Assembly (NCBI GenBank): GCA_032595685.2
Contig: CP159373.1
Coordinates: 2,421,501 to 2,485,500 of the forward strand
Direction of reading: 5' to 3'
Origin: Candidatus Electrothrix aestuarii
GTDB lineage: Bacteria > Desulfobacterota > Desulfobulbia > Desulfobulbales > Desulfobulbaceae
Length of the DNA: 64,000 nt
Position 1 is the stretch's first letter. Every line of letters begins with the position of its first letter. The notes beneath the pieces were generated by a model. That model was not told the DNA's origin. It ran no database searches and saw only the letters and a list, made by a program, of their open reading frames with translations. The translations under genes were made by a program, and so were the position numbers. Shown here one piece after another: positions 16,894 through 26,739 of this stretch.

Positions 16894-17448
16894 CTATGCG
16901 CCAAAGCTATCCGCATAGAGTTGCTCAATAGCTTCCCTGCCCTCATCGCTCAGATAGCGGGTGCCAGAACCCACATAGGTATCAAAGGAGATTTTGGGCT
17001 GCTCTTCAGCCTGCCAGCTGTCATTCTTCCAACCAAACCAGCCCTGGCGGTTCTGATCATAGACATGCAGGGGGCGGTTGAACAGCTTGGCCAGCTCCAC
17101 AGCCCAGCCTGTTCCGCCTTTCACCGAATTATCCTCAAGGATGGTTCCCACCACAAAGACCTGATGGCCCTTATTGACCATGTGGAAAATAGCCTGCAAT
17201 ACGCGGCGGATTTTTTCGGTTTCATAGTAGGTGCGGTTCATCATACGTGAAGCGATTTCCATACTGATGTCGCCACGTTGTAATTCTTCCTCGCTCAGGG
17301 AAATAGCATTGCGGTCCCGGTTGAGGCGGTGTCCTTCAAAGGTGAAGATAACCTCGTCAACGCCATATTTTTCCGCCATCTCGCCGAACACGGTTTCGGC
17401 ACCCTTGAGGCCTCCATGATATAATGTGCATTCTTCTGCCTTCATCAT
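16894..17448 (-). CDS. Rossmann-like (SLOG/LOG-type) hypothetical protein
   Basis: 184 residues. GGLKGAETVFGEMAEKYGV near the start and VKGGTGWAVELAKLFNRPLHV at about 120-140 suggest a nucleotide-binding Rossmannoid fold of the LOG/SLOG type. A conserved YDQNRQGWFGW follows. There is no signal peptide. Related proteins bind or cleave nucleotide-derived ligands, but no activity can be read from this sequence. It stands alone, with its own gap on both sides. Confidence 0.6.
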   Translation of the reverse strand: MMKAEECTLYHGGLKGAETVFGEMAEKYGVDEVIFTFEGHRLNRDRNAISLSEEELQRGDISMEIASRMMNRTYYETEKIRRVLQAIFHMVNKGHQVFVVGTILEDNSVKGGTGWAVELAKLFNRPLHVYDQNRQGWFGWKNDSWQAEEQPKISFDTYVGSGTRYLSDEGREAIEQLYADSFGA

Positions 17449-17495
17449 ATGTCACCTTAGTTTAGATTATTCTTGTACAGGCGCTGCGCGCTGTT

Positions 17496-18464
17496 TTATT
17501 TCTTTTCTGCTCGAAAAAAGACCCGCCAGGGGGCAGGGTAGCCCTCTATTGTAAACTCAGGGTTCTGCTTGTCAATAAAATCCTGATAGGATTCAAAAAC
17601 CATCCAGTCGGTTTTCCGCTGTTCCGTGCTGTTCATGGGGTGGGAGCAGAAGCATTTGATGTTGATAAAACCGGACCGCTGCAACCAGTTATGGAGGCAG
17701 GTCGCTGTGGGCACAAACCAAGTGCCCGGTACCTTGGCATAGGTCTTTTCCGGGAACAAGGCTATAGACTCTTCGCCAGGAATAGCCTGGGATTCCAGCA
17801 AGAGGCAACCTCCCGGCTTCAGAGCTGTGAGGAGATCCCTCAAGGCATCAATGGGGGAGGGCCGATGATAGAGGATTCCCAGGCAGAAGATCACATCAAA
17901 GCAATTGGGGAACAGGGGAAGATGTTCAATCCCCAGCAGATCAATGCAGATGTTCTCCAACCCGGCAAAGCTGTTCAGGGTTTTGAAGGTATAATAATGA
18001 TGGACATAGGGTTCAAAACCCAAGGCAAATTTTGGAGAGTGGGCCGCCATGCGGAACATATAATAGCCATTATTGCAGCCAATATCTGCCACCACCTTGT
18101 CCTTGAGTTCGGGCATCTCTGGGAGGAGGCGATTCCACTTACGCCAGCTCTGCCATTCCGAATCTATGTCGATATCAAAGACGGAAAAAGGGCCTTTACG
18201 CCAGGGCATGAAGTTTTTCAGGACCTGTAGAACCTGCGCATGCTCCTCATCGCTCAGATCCTCCCGTTTGCCAATCCGCACCGCATCTCCGCTGCAATTA
18301 AGGGTGGAGGCACGAAGATGGGCCACAGCCTTCAGCGGCTCGCGGTAGCGGAGAAAGCCCTTCTTTGGTTGATTGATCCAGGCCTGTTTCTCAGCAAAGA
18401 CCTGTTGTACTTCATCCTGAAGGGCATCAGGGAAAAATTTGAGGTACGGGGGCGTATCGTTCAT
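17496..18464 (-). CDS. cmoB: tRNA U34 carboxymethyltransferase CmoB
   Basis: The enzyme transfers a carboxymethyl group from carboxy-SAM to 5-hydroxyuridine at tRNA position 34, giving cmo5U. Seen are the N-terminal block WRKGPFSVFDIDIDSEW, SAM-binding VVADIGCNNGYYMFRM, FEPYVHHYYTF, LGILYHRPSPIDAL and the C-terminal STEQRKTDWMVF. The start at 18464 (MNDTPPYLKFFP) gives 322 residues, the usual length. The frame extends 22 codons upstream, where MRQSK (residue 11 of the longer frame) is an alternative. No cmoA is beside it. Confidence 0.92.
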   Translation of the reverse strand: MNDTPPYLKFFPDALQDEVQQVFAEKQAWINQPKKGFLRYREPLKAVAHLRASTLNCSGDAVRIGKREDLSDEEHAQVLQVLKNFMPWRKGPFSVFDIDIDSEWQSWRKWNRLLPEMPELKDKVVADIGCNNGYYMFRMAAHSPKFALGFEPYVHHYYTFKTLNSFAGLENICIDLLGIEHLPLFPNCFDVIFCLGILYHRPSPIDALRDLLTALKPGGCLLLESQAIPGEESIALFPEKTYAKVPGTWFVPTATCLHNWLQRSGFINIKCFCSHPMNSTEQRKTDWMVFESYQDFIDKQNPEFTIEGYPAPWRVFFRAEKK

Positions 18465-18692
18465 ATTTTGTTCTTGTTCCGATGGCTTGCTCTGTCTCAT
18501 TTCTATAAGAGGCGAGCGGGAGAGGGGCATTATACCGTTTTCAGCAGGAAGATACCAGTGCGCAGTTGCTTGGTTGAAAAGAACGGAGAATCCCTTGACA
18601 TATTTCCATCACCGGGTAAACAGAAAAGAGGGTTCTTCTGACCGCTTACTTCGCTGGGTTTCGCCGATCAAGTTTCATCACGAGAGGGAAAG

Positions 18693-20333
18693 ATGCTTCT
18701 TTTACAACCGTTTGTATACAGTATTCGCAACCGTTTTTTCCGGGGGAGGATGCTCCTGCGCACTGTGGGTATCCTGGTCTTTGGTGCAGTCTTAATTGGC
18801 TTTTTGCACAATATAACATTTCGGCTTGTCAGTTTTTTTCACAGTCAGGATGATCTTGGGATTATTCTCAGCCTGAAAATTTTTCAGATGGCCTGGATGA
18901 TTATGTTTGCCATGCTCCTCTTTTCCTCAATGGTTTCGGCGGTCTCCTCGCTGTATCTTTCCTCGGATAACGAGATCCTCTACAGTGCCCCGATCCATGA
19001 GCGGCAACTCTTTGGCATGCGTTTTCTCACCTCCTTCCTCTATACCTCATGGATGATGGTGATTTTTTCCATGCCCATCTTCGGTGCGTATGGGAAGATC
19101 TTTCATGCTGATCTTTTCTATTACCTGCTCTTACTCCTTTCGGTCCTGAGTATAGCTCTGATAGCCAATGGCGTTGGCTTGGGGGCGACAGTCATTCTGG
19201 CCAAGGTTTTTCCGGCCAAGCGGACCAAGGATATTACCGTGTATCTCTCCATGCTTTTCGGGATTTTACTCTATCTGGTGATTCGGCTTATGCGTCCTGA
19301 AAAAATGGCAGACCCGGACAGCTTCCCGGATATCGTGGCATATCTCTCCAGTATGCAAACCCCGGCCCTGTCCCTGTTACCCCCGGCCTGGGTGAACCAG
19401 TTGCTTAATGGCTATCTCCAGGATCGTCTGATCGATTGGACAGCTGTGGGCCTGCTCATCCTCACCCCGATTGTCTGTTACTGGGGCGGGGAATGGTTGA
19501 TGGAGCGTTTCTTTGCCAGCGGCTTTAATAAGTCCCAGGAATCCTTTGGCGGGGATTTGAGCTTTGGCAGTAAACCCTATCAGCCTTCGCCGTTGCTTCG
19601 CATCTTCCATAAGGAGGCCAAGGTCTTTCTGCGTGACTCCTCGGAATGGTCGCAACTCTTTTTGGTGGGGGCCTTGGTGGTGGTGTATCTCTATAATTTT
19701 AAGGCACTGCCCCTGGAGCGAGCCTTTCTCTCCGCAGATAAGGTTGCCAATATCATCGCCTTTGCCAATATAGGGGTTGTTGGCTTTGTCGCCACCTCTC
19801 TGGCAACTCGCTTTGTCTATCCTTCCATTGGGGCTGATGGGATGGCCTTTGCCATGATCCGTTCCTCTCCTCTGAGCCTGCAACGGTACCTGGGCTGCAA
19901 GTACCTCTTTTATTGCATTCCCTTTACCTTGGTCATTCTCTTTTTGATTATTACCTCCAACTATCTGCTCCAGATCACCGGGCCGATGTGGTGGGTCTCC
20001 ATTGCCATGAGCCTGATCACCACCTGGGGTGCCTTGGCCCAGGCCCTGGGCTTCGGGGCAATGTATGCGGATTTTAAGATTGAGAGCCGGGCTGCGGTGC
20101 AGGGCAGCTTCGGGGCTATCCTCTTCCTCTTTTGCGGCCTTGCTGTTCAGCTACTGATTCTTGTCTTAGGCTTTATGGGGAATTTTCGTTTGATGAAGGG
20201 ATGGCTGCTCTGGAATCAGATCGACAGCCACGGGATCTTGCTTTCCTGCCTGACTATTGTCGGGCTGGCTGCCCTGACCTTGCTCTTTTCGCTCTGGTGT
20301 GTACGGAAGGGAATTAAGGTGCTGGAAGCGTAA
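18693..20333 (+). CDS. Putative ABC-2-type exporter permease
   Basis: 546 residues with about 12 hydrophobic segments arranged as two similar halves separated by a cytoplasmic loop (about 265-310). Recognisable features are SSDNEILYSAPIHERQLFG and LLRIFHKEAKVFLRDSSEWS, typical of the putative ABC exporter permeases. It sits in the inner membrane and would need an ATPase, which is not adjacent. The ribosome site GAGAGGGAAAG precedes the ATG. Substrate unknown. Confidence 0.75.
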   Translation: MLLLQPFVYSIRNRFFRGRMLLRTVGILVFGAVLIGFLHNITFRLVSFFHSQDDLGIILSLKIFQMAWMIMFAMLLFSSMVSAVSSLYLSSDNEILYSAPIHERQLFGMRFLTSFLYTSWMMVIFSMPIFGAYGKIFHADLFYYLLLLLSVLSIALIANGVGLGATVILAKVFPAKRTKDITVYLSMLFGILLYLVIRLMRPEKMADPDSFPDIVAYLSSMQTPALSLLPPAWVNQLLNGYLQDRLIDWTAVGLLILTPIVCYWGGEWLMERFFASGFNKSQESFGGDLSFGSKPYQPSPLLRIFHKEAKVFLRDSSEWSQLFLVGALVVVYLYNFKALPLERAFLSADKVANIIAFANIGVVGFVATSLATRFVYPSIGADGMAFAMIRSSPLSLQRYLGCKYLFYCIPFTLVILFLIITSNYLLQITGPMWWVSIAMSLITTWGALAQALGFGAMYADFKIESRAAVQGSFGAILFLFCGLAVQLLILVLGFMGNFRLMKGWLLWNQIDSHGILLSCLTIVGLAALTLLFSLWCVRKGIKVLEA

Positions 20334-20340
20334 GGGATTA

Positions 20341-21396
20341 TTATCTTTTCTCTAACCACTCCAAGGCTGCTTGTTCCACCTCCTGGACCGTGATGCTTTC
20401 CATGCATTGGAAATGGCCCTTGGGGCAATGGGTTTTCATGCAGGGGCTGCAATCTACAGGTTGGCGGACAATGCTTGCCTTATCAGAATAGGGGCCAGTG
20501 GCGATGTGATCGGTGGAGCCAAACACGGCAACCAGCGGAGTATTGAGGGCTGCCGCCACATGCATGAGGCCGGAGTCATTGGTGATAAAGACGGAGCAGC
20601 GGGCAATACAGGCCAAGGCCTGGGCCAGGGTGGTTTTTCCGGTGAGATCCAGGACCCGTTCGCCAGCAGCACCAGAGATCTCAGTCGCAGCTTGTTGATC
20701 AGCAGCAGTTCCGAAAATCACGATGAGCCCGCCGGTTTTGTCGGAGAGACGGCCTGCCAATTCGGCATATTTGTTGGCAGGCCAGCATTTGGCCGGGCCA
20801 TAGGCCGCGCCTGGGTTAAGCCCGATGATGGGTATGTCATCTGCTTTCCCTCCCTGTAGCGCCTTTTTGATAAGGGCATCTGCATCCTCCTCCGCTGCGG
20901 AATCAAGAAAGAGCTCCAAACTGTTTTCACTGCGTTGGAGTCCTAGCCCTTTTATCATCTCCTGATAATAATGGACCTGATGCTTTGTCTTGATCTCGGG
21001 ATGTTTGCGCACCCTGTGGGTAAGTAGCAGGCCTCTGCCGTCGGTGGTGTAGCCGCCCCGTATCGGGATTCGGGCCAGAAAGGTAATCAGGGCCGCCTCA
21101 AAGGCATTTTGCAGGAGGATGGTGAGGTCGTAGTTTTGCTGGCGTAGTTCGCTTGCCAGACGTAGTTTGCCCCGCAGTCCCTGATGGTGTCCCTGTTTAT
21201 CATAAATAAAGATATGGTCGATATGGGGGCAGGCCCTGAAGACATCTGCGACCCAGGGCAATGCTAACAGGGTGATCTTGGCGTCAGGGAAGTTATGGCG
21301 GATACTGCGCACTGCCGGGGTAGTCATGATGGCATCGCCGATCCAGTTGGTGGAGCGGATAAGAATGTTGCTGGCGGTTTTTGGAATAGGGGGCAT
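20341..21396 (-). CDS. waaF: Lipopolysaccharide heptosyltransferase II
   Basis: A GT9-family enzyme that adds the second heptose to the LPS inner core. Visible motifs are ILIRSTNWIGDAIMTTPAVR, the donor-site block GLNPGAAYGPAKCWPANKYAELA, TGKTTLAQALACIARC and FITNDSGLMHVAAAL. The C-terminus has CSPCMKTHCPKGHFQCM, a cysteine cluster common in this family. The start at 21396 (MPPIPK) is preferred; a GTG 36 bases upstream is possible. The gene converges on the permease gene with a gap of only 7 bases. Confidence 0.92.
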   Translation of the reverse strand: MPPIPKTASNILIRSTNWIGDAIMTTPAVRSIRHNFPDAKITLLALPWVADVFRACPHIDHIFIYDKQGHHQGLRGKLRLASELRQQNYDLTILLQNAFEAALITFLARIPIRGGYTTDGRGLLLTHRVRKHPEIKTKHQVHYYQEMIKGLGLQRSENSLELFLDSAAEEDADALIKKALQGGKADDIPIIGLNPGAAYGPAKCWPANKYAELAGRLSDKTGGLIVIFGTAADQQAATEISGAAGERVLDLTGKTTLAQALACIARCSVFITNDSGLMHVAAALNTPLVAVFGSTDHIATGPYSDKASIVRQPVDCSPCMKTHCPKGHFQCMESITVQEVEQAALEWLEKR

Positions 21397-21432
21397 GCGT
21401 TTTGAATGTTGTGGTATTTTTTGGGTGTTCAC

Positions 21433-21745
21433 TTCCTAAGGCAGGATACAGGGTGATGGGTGGGGATGCAAGGAAGGTTTGTGGGTGGCGTTCTGAAGAA
21501 TATGTTGACGGGATTATCAGTTCCTGGTACGAGTGCTATTGGATAATATAAGGATCGTTCGAATTTTTATGCATGATACTTCGAGATTGAAGCAGCTTTA
21601 AAGCTGCTTTACTGAGAGAGCGAAGTGTGGGATATCAGGTCGAATTGGAAGGAAGTGCAGTAGTAGGAAAAAACGTTGCTTTTTTTTAGCCTGTCTGTAT
21701 AATACATCTTTTTAACAAAAAACCCGTTGAAGGAGCATATATATC
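21433..21745. other. Intergenic region, waaF to rpmB
   Basis: It contains the divergent promoter region of waaF, an 18-base perfect palindrome AGCAGCTTTAAAGCTGCT (21591-21608) with no T tract, and the rpmB promoter at 21676-21703. No coding frame is supported. Confidence 0.5.
21676..21703 (+). promoter_or_regulatory. Promoter of rpmB
   Basis: TTGCTT (21676-21681), a 16-base spacer and a perfect TATAAT (21698-21703) stand about 43 bases before the rpmB ATG. A ribosome site GAAGGAG lies at 21729-21735. Confidence 0.65.
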
Positions 21746-21940
21746 ATGGCGCGTAAATGTGAAATTTGTGGTAAGGGACCGGTGACTGGCAATAATGTAA
21801 GCCACGCCCATAACAAAACCAAACGACGTTGGCTGCCGAACCTGCAAAAGGTGAGAGCTGTAACAGACGGAGGACAGACAGCGCGTTTGCTCGTTTGCAC
21901 ACGTTGCATTCGCTCTGGGGCTGTTGCTAAGCCTGCCTGA
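21746..21940 (+). CDS. rpmB: 50S ribosomal protein L28
   Basis: 64 residues, [20 protein letters not shown], with [12 protein letters not shown] and CTRCIRSG. Both CxxC pairs are present, so this is the zinc-binding (C+) form of L28. It is monocistronic, with its own promoter and terminator; rpmG is not adjacent. Confidence 0.97.
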   Translation: MARKCEICGKGPVTGNNVSHAHNKTKRRWLPNLQKVRAVTDGGQTARLLVCTRCIRSGAVAKPA

Positions 21941-21960
21941 GATGTTCAGTTGCCATTCCA

Positions 21961-21997
21961 GGGGCGAGGAGAATTGATTTCTTCCGCCCCCTTTTTT
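21961..21997 (+). terminator. Intrinsic terminator of rpmB
   Basis: GGGGCG (21961-21966) pairs with CGCCCC (21985-21990), helped by AGGAGA against TTTCTT inside, and is followed by six T residues (21992-21997). Confidence 0.8.
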
Positions 21998-22098
21998 ATT
22001 GGTGTTTATCCAATATTGTCCTTTTTACTGTGAGACAACAGTAGTCAGTAGTTATTCTTTGAATTGTCAGGGAAATCTTAAGTAATAGGAGAAAAGTT

Positions 22099-22353
22099 GT
22101 GAGTGATGACGAGGTTCGTTTTCTTCCTTATGAGGAAGCTATAAAAATCGTGGGCGCGATTCAGGAAGAAGAAGATATTGATGATGCAACGCACCGAATT
22201 TTTACAGTATACTCTAATGACGACAGGGAGCTCTGTTGGTTTGACTTTAACGAAGTCGTACAAGATGTTCAGCCGGTAAAAGGAGATAAGGGAAAAGAGC
22301 AGGTGACGGAATATATTCTGCATCGAATTCCTGATTGGGTTCTTGAAGTGTAG
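22099..22353 (+). CDS. Small acidic hypothetical protein
   Basis: 84 residues from a GTG start at 22099, behind the ribosome site AGGAGAAAAG. The product is acidic (EEEDIDDATHRIF, NDDREL), has no membrane segment and shows a WFDFNEVVQ core. It looks like a compact cytosolic alpha/beta protein. No family is recognised. It precedes the M23-bactofilin pair by 160 bases. Confidence 0.65.
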   Translation: MSDDEVRFLPYEEAIKIVGAIQEEEDIDDATHRIFTVYSNDDRELCWFDFNEVVQDVQPVKGDKGKEQVTEYILHRIPDWVLEV

Positions 22354-22513
22354 TCTGGTTTTTTTATTTTCTGAGGCGGTGAATATTTTCTTCTCGCCCA
22401 TAGTTTTTCCCTTTTTAAGTTGCCTCCTGACGGGGTCTTAGTATAAACTAAATAGTAGGACCTGTTCTCTTTGTTAAGGGTTTTTGTCGTTAAATAAACT
22501 TGCTGTGTATTTC

Positions 22514-23587
22514 ATGAAAAAGTTAGCATATTCAATGATTCCTAAGCGTCTCCATGTTGTTATAACCGGAGAAATAGGTGCTGGGTGGTCTTTTGTCGTT
22601 CGTCGAGATCATGTGGCGATAGTCCTTGCCGTGACGCTTTCCACTCTTACTGCCTTAGCTGTTGGCACGTGGCTCGGAATTGGTTTTTTTCAAGAAAAAA
22701 ATTCTCTCGCTTTAAAGGCCTCCCTTCAAGCAGATGCTCTCAAAGAGTTGTCAGAAAATTTTGATCAGAATCTCAAAACACAACTTGCAGCACAAAGAAA
22801 TGTATGGCTATCTAAAGAAGATACATATCATGCTGAAATACAAATTTTAAAAGAAGAAAAAGAAGAGCTTATTTGCCGCTATGAAGAGGAAATTGCCTCA
22901 ACTGATATATCGGTTGCCTTGAAAATTTCAGGATTACTTGCCGAACTGGAACAGGAAAAACAGGAGAAACAAGAGCTTCTTGAAAAAACAGCTGTGCGTC
23001 TTGACGAACGTAGCCGAATGATAGAATCGGTTATGAGTAGAATAGGCGTTGATGTGAAAATTGGTAAGAAGAGCGCAGCAAATAGTGGTGGTCCTTTTAT
23101 CGCTATTGATGAAAAGTATAGTGAAAATTTATTAAGTCGAAGTGATAGTTATATAAAGAAAATTAGGAAGATGCCGTTAGGTTATCCTATGCAGGGAAGG
23201 CTTACCAGTGGTTTTGGACGTCGCTCTGATCCTATTAATAATCGGCCAGCATTTCACGCAGGCATTGATTTAAAAGGAAAAATAGGACAGAAAATTAAGG
23301 CCACCGCAGATGCAGTAGTGAAAACCTCTTCTTACGAAAAAAATGGGTTTGGTAATTTTGTTATTCTGCGACATGGCAACGGTTATGAGACTGTATTCGG
23401 ACACCTGAGTAAAAGGCTGGTAAAGGTGGGAGAGAAAGTTCAACGTGGACAAGTAGTAGGCCTTATGGGTAACAGTGGTCGTTCTACAGGTCCTCATCTG
23501 CACTATGAGGTTCGTTACAAAGGAGAACCAATTAATCCGAAAAAATACCTGTCAGTAGCCAAACTATCATTTACCGTACCTGAATAA
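22514..23587 (+). CDS. M23-family peptidoglycan endopeptidase
   Basis: About 357 residues: an N-terminal membrane anchor (about 37-60), a coiled-coil region (about 70-175) and a C-terminal LytM/M23 domain. Zinc ligands and catalytic residues are intact: FHAGIDLKG (H, D), FGHLS, and GPHLHYEVRYKGEPINPKKY (HxH). It cuts peptide cross-links in the periplasm. The downstream bactofilin gene, 25 bases away, is a recurrent partner that positions M23 enzymes for cell-shape control. A TTG at 22484 is an alternative start. Confidence 0.9.
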   Translation: MKKLAYSMIPKRLHVVITGEIGAGWSFVVRRDHVAIVLAVTLSTLTALAVGTWLGIGFFQEKNSLALKASLQADALKELSENFDQNLKTQLAAQRNVWLSKEDTYHAEIQILKEEKEELICRYEEEIASTDISVALKISGLLAELEQEKQEKQELLEKTAVRLDERSRMIESVMSRIGVDVKIGKKSAANSGGPFIAIDEKYSENLLSRSDSYIKKIRKMPLGYPMQGRLTSGFGRRSDPINNRPAFHAGIDLKGKIGQKIKATADAVVKTSSYEKNGFGNFVILRHGNGYETVFGHLSKRLVKVGEKVQRGQVVGLMGNSGRSTGPHLHYEVRYKGEPINPKKYLSVAKLSFTVPE

Positions 23588-23612
23588 CAGGCGATGAGGA
23601 GACGTTACACCG

Positions 23613-24104
23613 ATGGCCTTATTTAAGAAAGAAGAAAAAATTGAGCCGACCATAGGTAATGAAATAAGTGCATCTCAGGAGAGAAGACCAGTGAAGAACG
23701 AAAAAGACCCGATAGCGAGTGTCCTTGCCAAGGAGATGGTTATTACAGGTGAAATCAGCTTCAAAGGTAAGGCTCGTTTTGACGGAACAGTTGAGGGTGA
23801 TATTAGCGGAGAATATCTTATTTTGAGTGATACAGCCCAGGTAACCGGTAACATAACAGTAACGACTTTAGTCTGTCACGGTAGGGTTGAAGGTAATGTT
23901 ATAGCTGAGGTCGTGACTGCCCACGCTACCTCGGAAATACACGGTATTCTCAAGTCCCAAAATCTCACAGTTGAATCTGGTGCCTCCCTTGAAGGCGAAA
24001 TCCATTCTAGCGCTCGTAAACAGAGCGCAAACAATTCGCAGTCCCCAAAAACATCTGGCGAAGCAAACCAAGCTGCAGATAAAAAAAATTCAGAAAAAAA
24101 ATAG
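23613..24104 (+). CDS. Bactofilin cytoskeletal protein
   Basis: 163 residues with disordered ends and a central right-handed beta-helix (about 38-135), marked by the ITGEISFKGKARFDGTVEGD repeat pattern, HGRVEGNV and SEIHGILKSQNLTVESGASL. Bactofilins polymerise at the membrane without nucleotide and recruit peptidoglycan enzymes. It is co-transcribed with the upstream M23 endopeptidase and followed by a terminator. Confidence 0.93.
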   Translation: MALFKKEEKIEPTIGNEISASQERRPVKNEKDPIASVLAKEMVITGEISFKGKARFDGTVEGDISGEYLILSDTAQVTGNITVTTLVCHGRVEGNVIAEVVTAHATSEIHGILKSQNLTVESGASLEGEIHSSARKQSANNSQSPKTSGEANQAADKKNSEKK

Positions 24105-24142
24105 CACGAGCTGAATAAAATTTCATCTTTATCCCTCCAATA

Positions 24143-24185
24143 GAGACGAAGGTAGCCTATTTTAGGTCTGCCCTCGTCTTTTTTT
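24143..24185 (+). terminator. Intrinsic terminator after bactofilin gene
   Basis: GACGAAGG (from 24145) pairs with CC-TCGTC (ending 24178), followed by seven T residues (24179-24185). It separates the M23-bactofilin unit from bioA, whose ATG lies only about 20 bases on. Confidence 0.65.
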
Positions 24186-24204
24186 GTGCCCTTCCTATAT
24201 CTCA

Positions 24205-25515
24205 ATGTATCCTCAAAAAAATAATATAACGATTTCTCTCGACTTTGATCGACAGCACATTTGGCATCCCTATACTTCTATGTGTAATCCGCTGCCGGTT
24301 TATCCGGTCAAGTCGGCAAGAGGCGTTCGCATTACTTTAGAGGATGGACGGGAACTCATTGACGGGATGTCCTCTTGGTGGGCAGCTATCCACGGATATA
24401 ATCACCCTGTACTGAATGCAGCACTGAGTAAACAGGCAGGTGAGGTTGCACATATTATGTTTGGCGGGCTTACTCATGGGCCAGCTGTTGAGCTTTGTCG
24501 TTTGTTAGTAGACATAAGTCCAAAAGGATTAGATAAGGTCTTCCTTTGTGACTCGGGTTCAGTTTCTGTTGAAGTAGCTTTAAAAATGGCGATGCAGTAT
24601 CAGTACGCCAGGGGAAGGCAGAAGAAAACACGTTTTCTTGCTGTACGTGGCGGATATCACGGGGATACCTTTCATGCGATGTCTGTCTGTGATCCTGTCA
24701 CTGGGATGCATACGGTATTTTCTGCTGCCCTGCCTGAGCAGATTTTTGCTCCCCGACCTGGCTGTCGATTTAGTAAAGAGGAAGCAGATTGGGACCAGGA
24801 AGACATTCATATTTTAGGTGGGCTCATGGCAGCCCATCATGAAGAAATAGCAGCTGTCATCATAGAGCCCATAGTCCAAGGAGCTGGCGGGATGTGGTTC
24901 TACCATCCCCAGTATCTGCGATCTTTGCGCGAACTCTGTGATCAATATGATATCCTGCTGATTTTTGATGAGATAGCTACTGGCTTTGGTCGAACTGGTA
25001 AGCTTTTTGCGGCTGAGCATGCCGGAGTAAGCCCAGATATATGCTGTCTGGGTAAAGCCCTAACAGGTGGTTATATGACCTTAGCTGCGACTCTCAGTAC
25101 AGATTATATTGCTGAGATAGTTTCGCAGGGAACTCCGGGGCTGTTTATGCATGGTCCTACATTTATGGGAAATCCTCTTGCCTGCGCTGTTGCCGTCGCT
25201 TCAATTACCTTGCTTCTGCAAAGCAGCTGGCAGAAAAACATTGAAGAAATTGAGCTGCAACTCAAGAGAGAACTTGAGCCTGCCAAAAGAGTCGGTTCTG
25301 TTGCTGATGTCCGAGTTCTTGGGGCTATCGGGGTGGTGGAAATGCGAGAGCCAGTTGATATGGCCGCGTTGCAGAAGTTTTTTGTCGAGCAGGATGTCTG
25401 GATTCGTCCTTTTAATAAGCTGATCTACCTGATGCCTCCCTATATTATAGAAAATAAGGAGCTAAGTAAACTGACTGGTGCAGTGCTTCAGGCTGTTGAC
25501 TTTCTTTCTCATTAA
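24205..25515 (+). CDS. bioA: Adenosylmethionine-8-amino-7-oxononanoate aminotransferase
   Basis: A class III PLP transaminase that makes 7,8-diaminopelargonate in biotin synthesis, with SAM as amino donor. Visible motifs are [55 protein letters not shown], the Asp motif [13 protein letters not shown], and the PLP lysine in [12 protein letters not shown]. SerGly in place of the usual GluGly (CDSGSVSVE) is a known BioA trait. The ATG at 24205 is used; an in-frame TTG at 24184 lies in the terminator and is unlikely. No other bio gene is adjacent. Confidence 0.93.
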   Translation: MYPQKNNITISLDFDRQHIWHPYTSMCNPLPVYPVKSARGVRITLEDGRELIDGMSSWWAAIHGYNHPVLNAALSKQAGEVAHIMFGGLTHGPAVELCRLLVDISPKGLDKVFLCDSGSVSVEVALKMAMQYQYARGRQKKTRFLAVRGGYHGDTFHAMSVCDPVTGMHTVFSAALPEQIFAPRPGCRFSKEEADWDQEDIHILGGLMAAHHEEIAAVIIEPIVQGAGGMWFYHPQYLRSLRELCDQYDILLIFDEIATGFGRTGKLFAAEHAGVSPDICCLGKALTGGYMTLAATLSTDYIAEIVSQGTPGLFMHGPTFMGNPLACAVAVASITLLLQSSWQKNIEEIELQLKRELEPAKRVGSVADVRVLGAIGVVEMREPVDMAALQKFFVEQDVWIRPFNKLIYLMPPYIIENKELSKLTGAVLQAVDFLSH

Positions 25516-25547
25516 AGTCCCAGTTGTTGTGCGGATGCTGTGTACCG

Positions 25548-26477
25548 TTAGAGGTTGGAATAATGTGCCTGCAAGGTCTGAATCAGGCGAACGATGGTCT
25601 GGTTTATAGGGGCTGCTATCCCAGCCTCTTTGGCCTTACGGAGTACATAACCATTGATAGCATCAATTTCTGTGGGGCGTTGCTCATCAACATCCTGCCC
25701 CATCGATGATCGATTTGAAGCTGTTGCCTGGGCCACCTGTTCAACATGCTCCATAATGCCAGATGGGATTGCAACGGAATGTGCCTGAGCAACAGAAATT
25801 GCTTCAGCAACAAGGTCTCGCATTAAGAGCCTTGTTGCCTCCTGATCAAGAAGCTGCCCATTGCGAAGACCTGTCAGGGCGGTGATCGCATTTATTCCCA
25901 CATTCACACAAAGTTTTTTCCACAAAACCGGTTCAATATTCCCCACAGCTTGGCAAGAGATTCCAGCCCGAGTAAAAATGTCAGCCACCTGAGTTGCAAG
26001 AGAAGGGGTAACGTTTTTGTGTGGCTGCCATGCGCCAATGATTGTTTCGCCTTGTCCAGAGTGCTGAATCTTGCCTAAACCGAGGATCATTGCTCCTTGT
26101 GCTGTTGTGCCACACAAGACTTGGTCTTTCCCGACGACCTTGGCAATAATTTCAGCATTGCCCATACCATTCTGGAGCGTCAGAACGTAGCCTTTATCGT
26201 TCAGTAACCGTGCTGCCGTTTGGGCTGCCACTTCAGTTTGAGCATGTTTAACAAAGATTATTGCCAGGTCAGTTTTGCTGATGAGAGATGGGTTGCTTAC
26301 AGCATGTACTTTGATCTTTCTTTCCTCATTTTGAGAGCGAATTATTAACCCCTGCTTATTGAGCGCCTTGATTTGTTCTTCTCGGATGTCAAGAAGGCAA
26401 ACGTCCTGGCCTTGCTCGCTGAGAATCCCTCCAAAAAGGCATCCCATAGCCCCTGCACCGATAATGGTAATTTTCAT
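25548..26477 (-). CDS. panE: 2-dehydropantoate 2-reductase
   Basis: 309 residues from MKITIIGAGAMGCLFGGIL (Rossmann NADPH site). It further shows FVKHAQTE, LTLQNGMGNAE, the catalytic lysine in LWKKLCVNVGINAITALTG, and SMGQDVDEQRPTEIDAINGY, all ApbA/PanE signatures. It reduces ketopantoate to pantoate for coenzyme A synthesis. A GTG nine bases upstream (26486) is an alternative start. It converges on bioA and is transcribed alone. Confidence 0.93.
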   Translation of the reverse strand: MKITIIGAGAMGCLFGGILSEQGQDVCLLDIREEQIKALNKQGLIIRSQNEERKIKVHAVSNPSLISKTDLAIIFVKHAQTEVAAQTAARLLNDKGYVLTLQNGMGNAEIIAKVVGKDQVLCGTTAQGAMILGLGKIQHSGQGETIIGAWQPHKNVTPSLATQVADIFTRAGISCQAVGNIEPVLWKKLCVNVGINAITALTGLRNGQLLDQEATRLLMRDLVAEAISVAQAHSVAIPSGIMEHVEQVAQATASNRSSMGQDVDEQRPTEIDAINGYVLRKAKEAGIAAPINQTIVRLIQTLQAHYSNL

Positions 26478-26739
26478 GCGCGTCACTTTTGGGCAATATT
26501 GCCCTTTTATTTGTCCAAGTTAGCAGAGAAAATACAAGATGTGCTTTGACAAACACGAGCCATCTGGTATTTTAAAAATGCATTTAATCTGAACAATTTT
26601 ATTTCGAGTAGATACAAAAGTAACTATAAATCTAATTGACAAAATTGAAAGGATAAGTAAAGCTGTTTTTATCTATCGTCTTGATTCTGCATTGCGGGAG
26701 AGACTATTTAATTCAGGAGATAACATTCAGGAGAGCATA

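Noticed and set aside
21591-21608. Terminator at the 18-base palindrome
   Set aside because: No T tract follows on either strand, and it is far from any stop codon.
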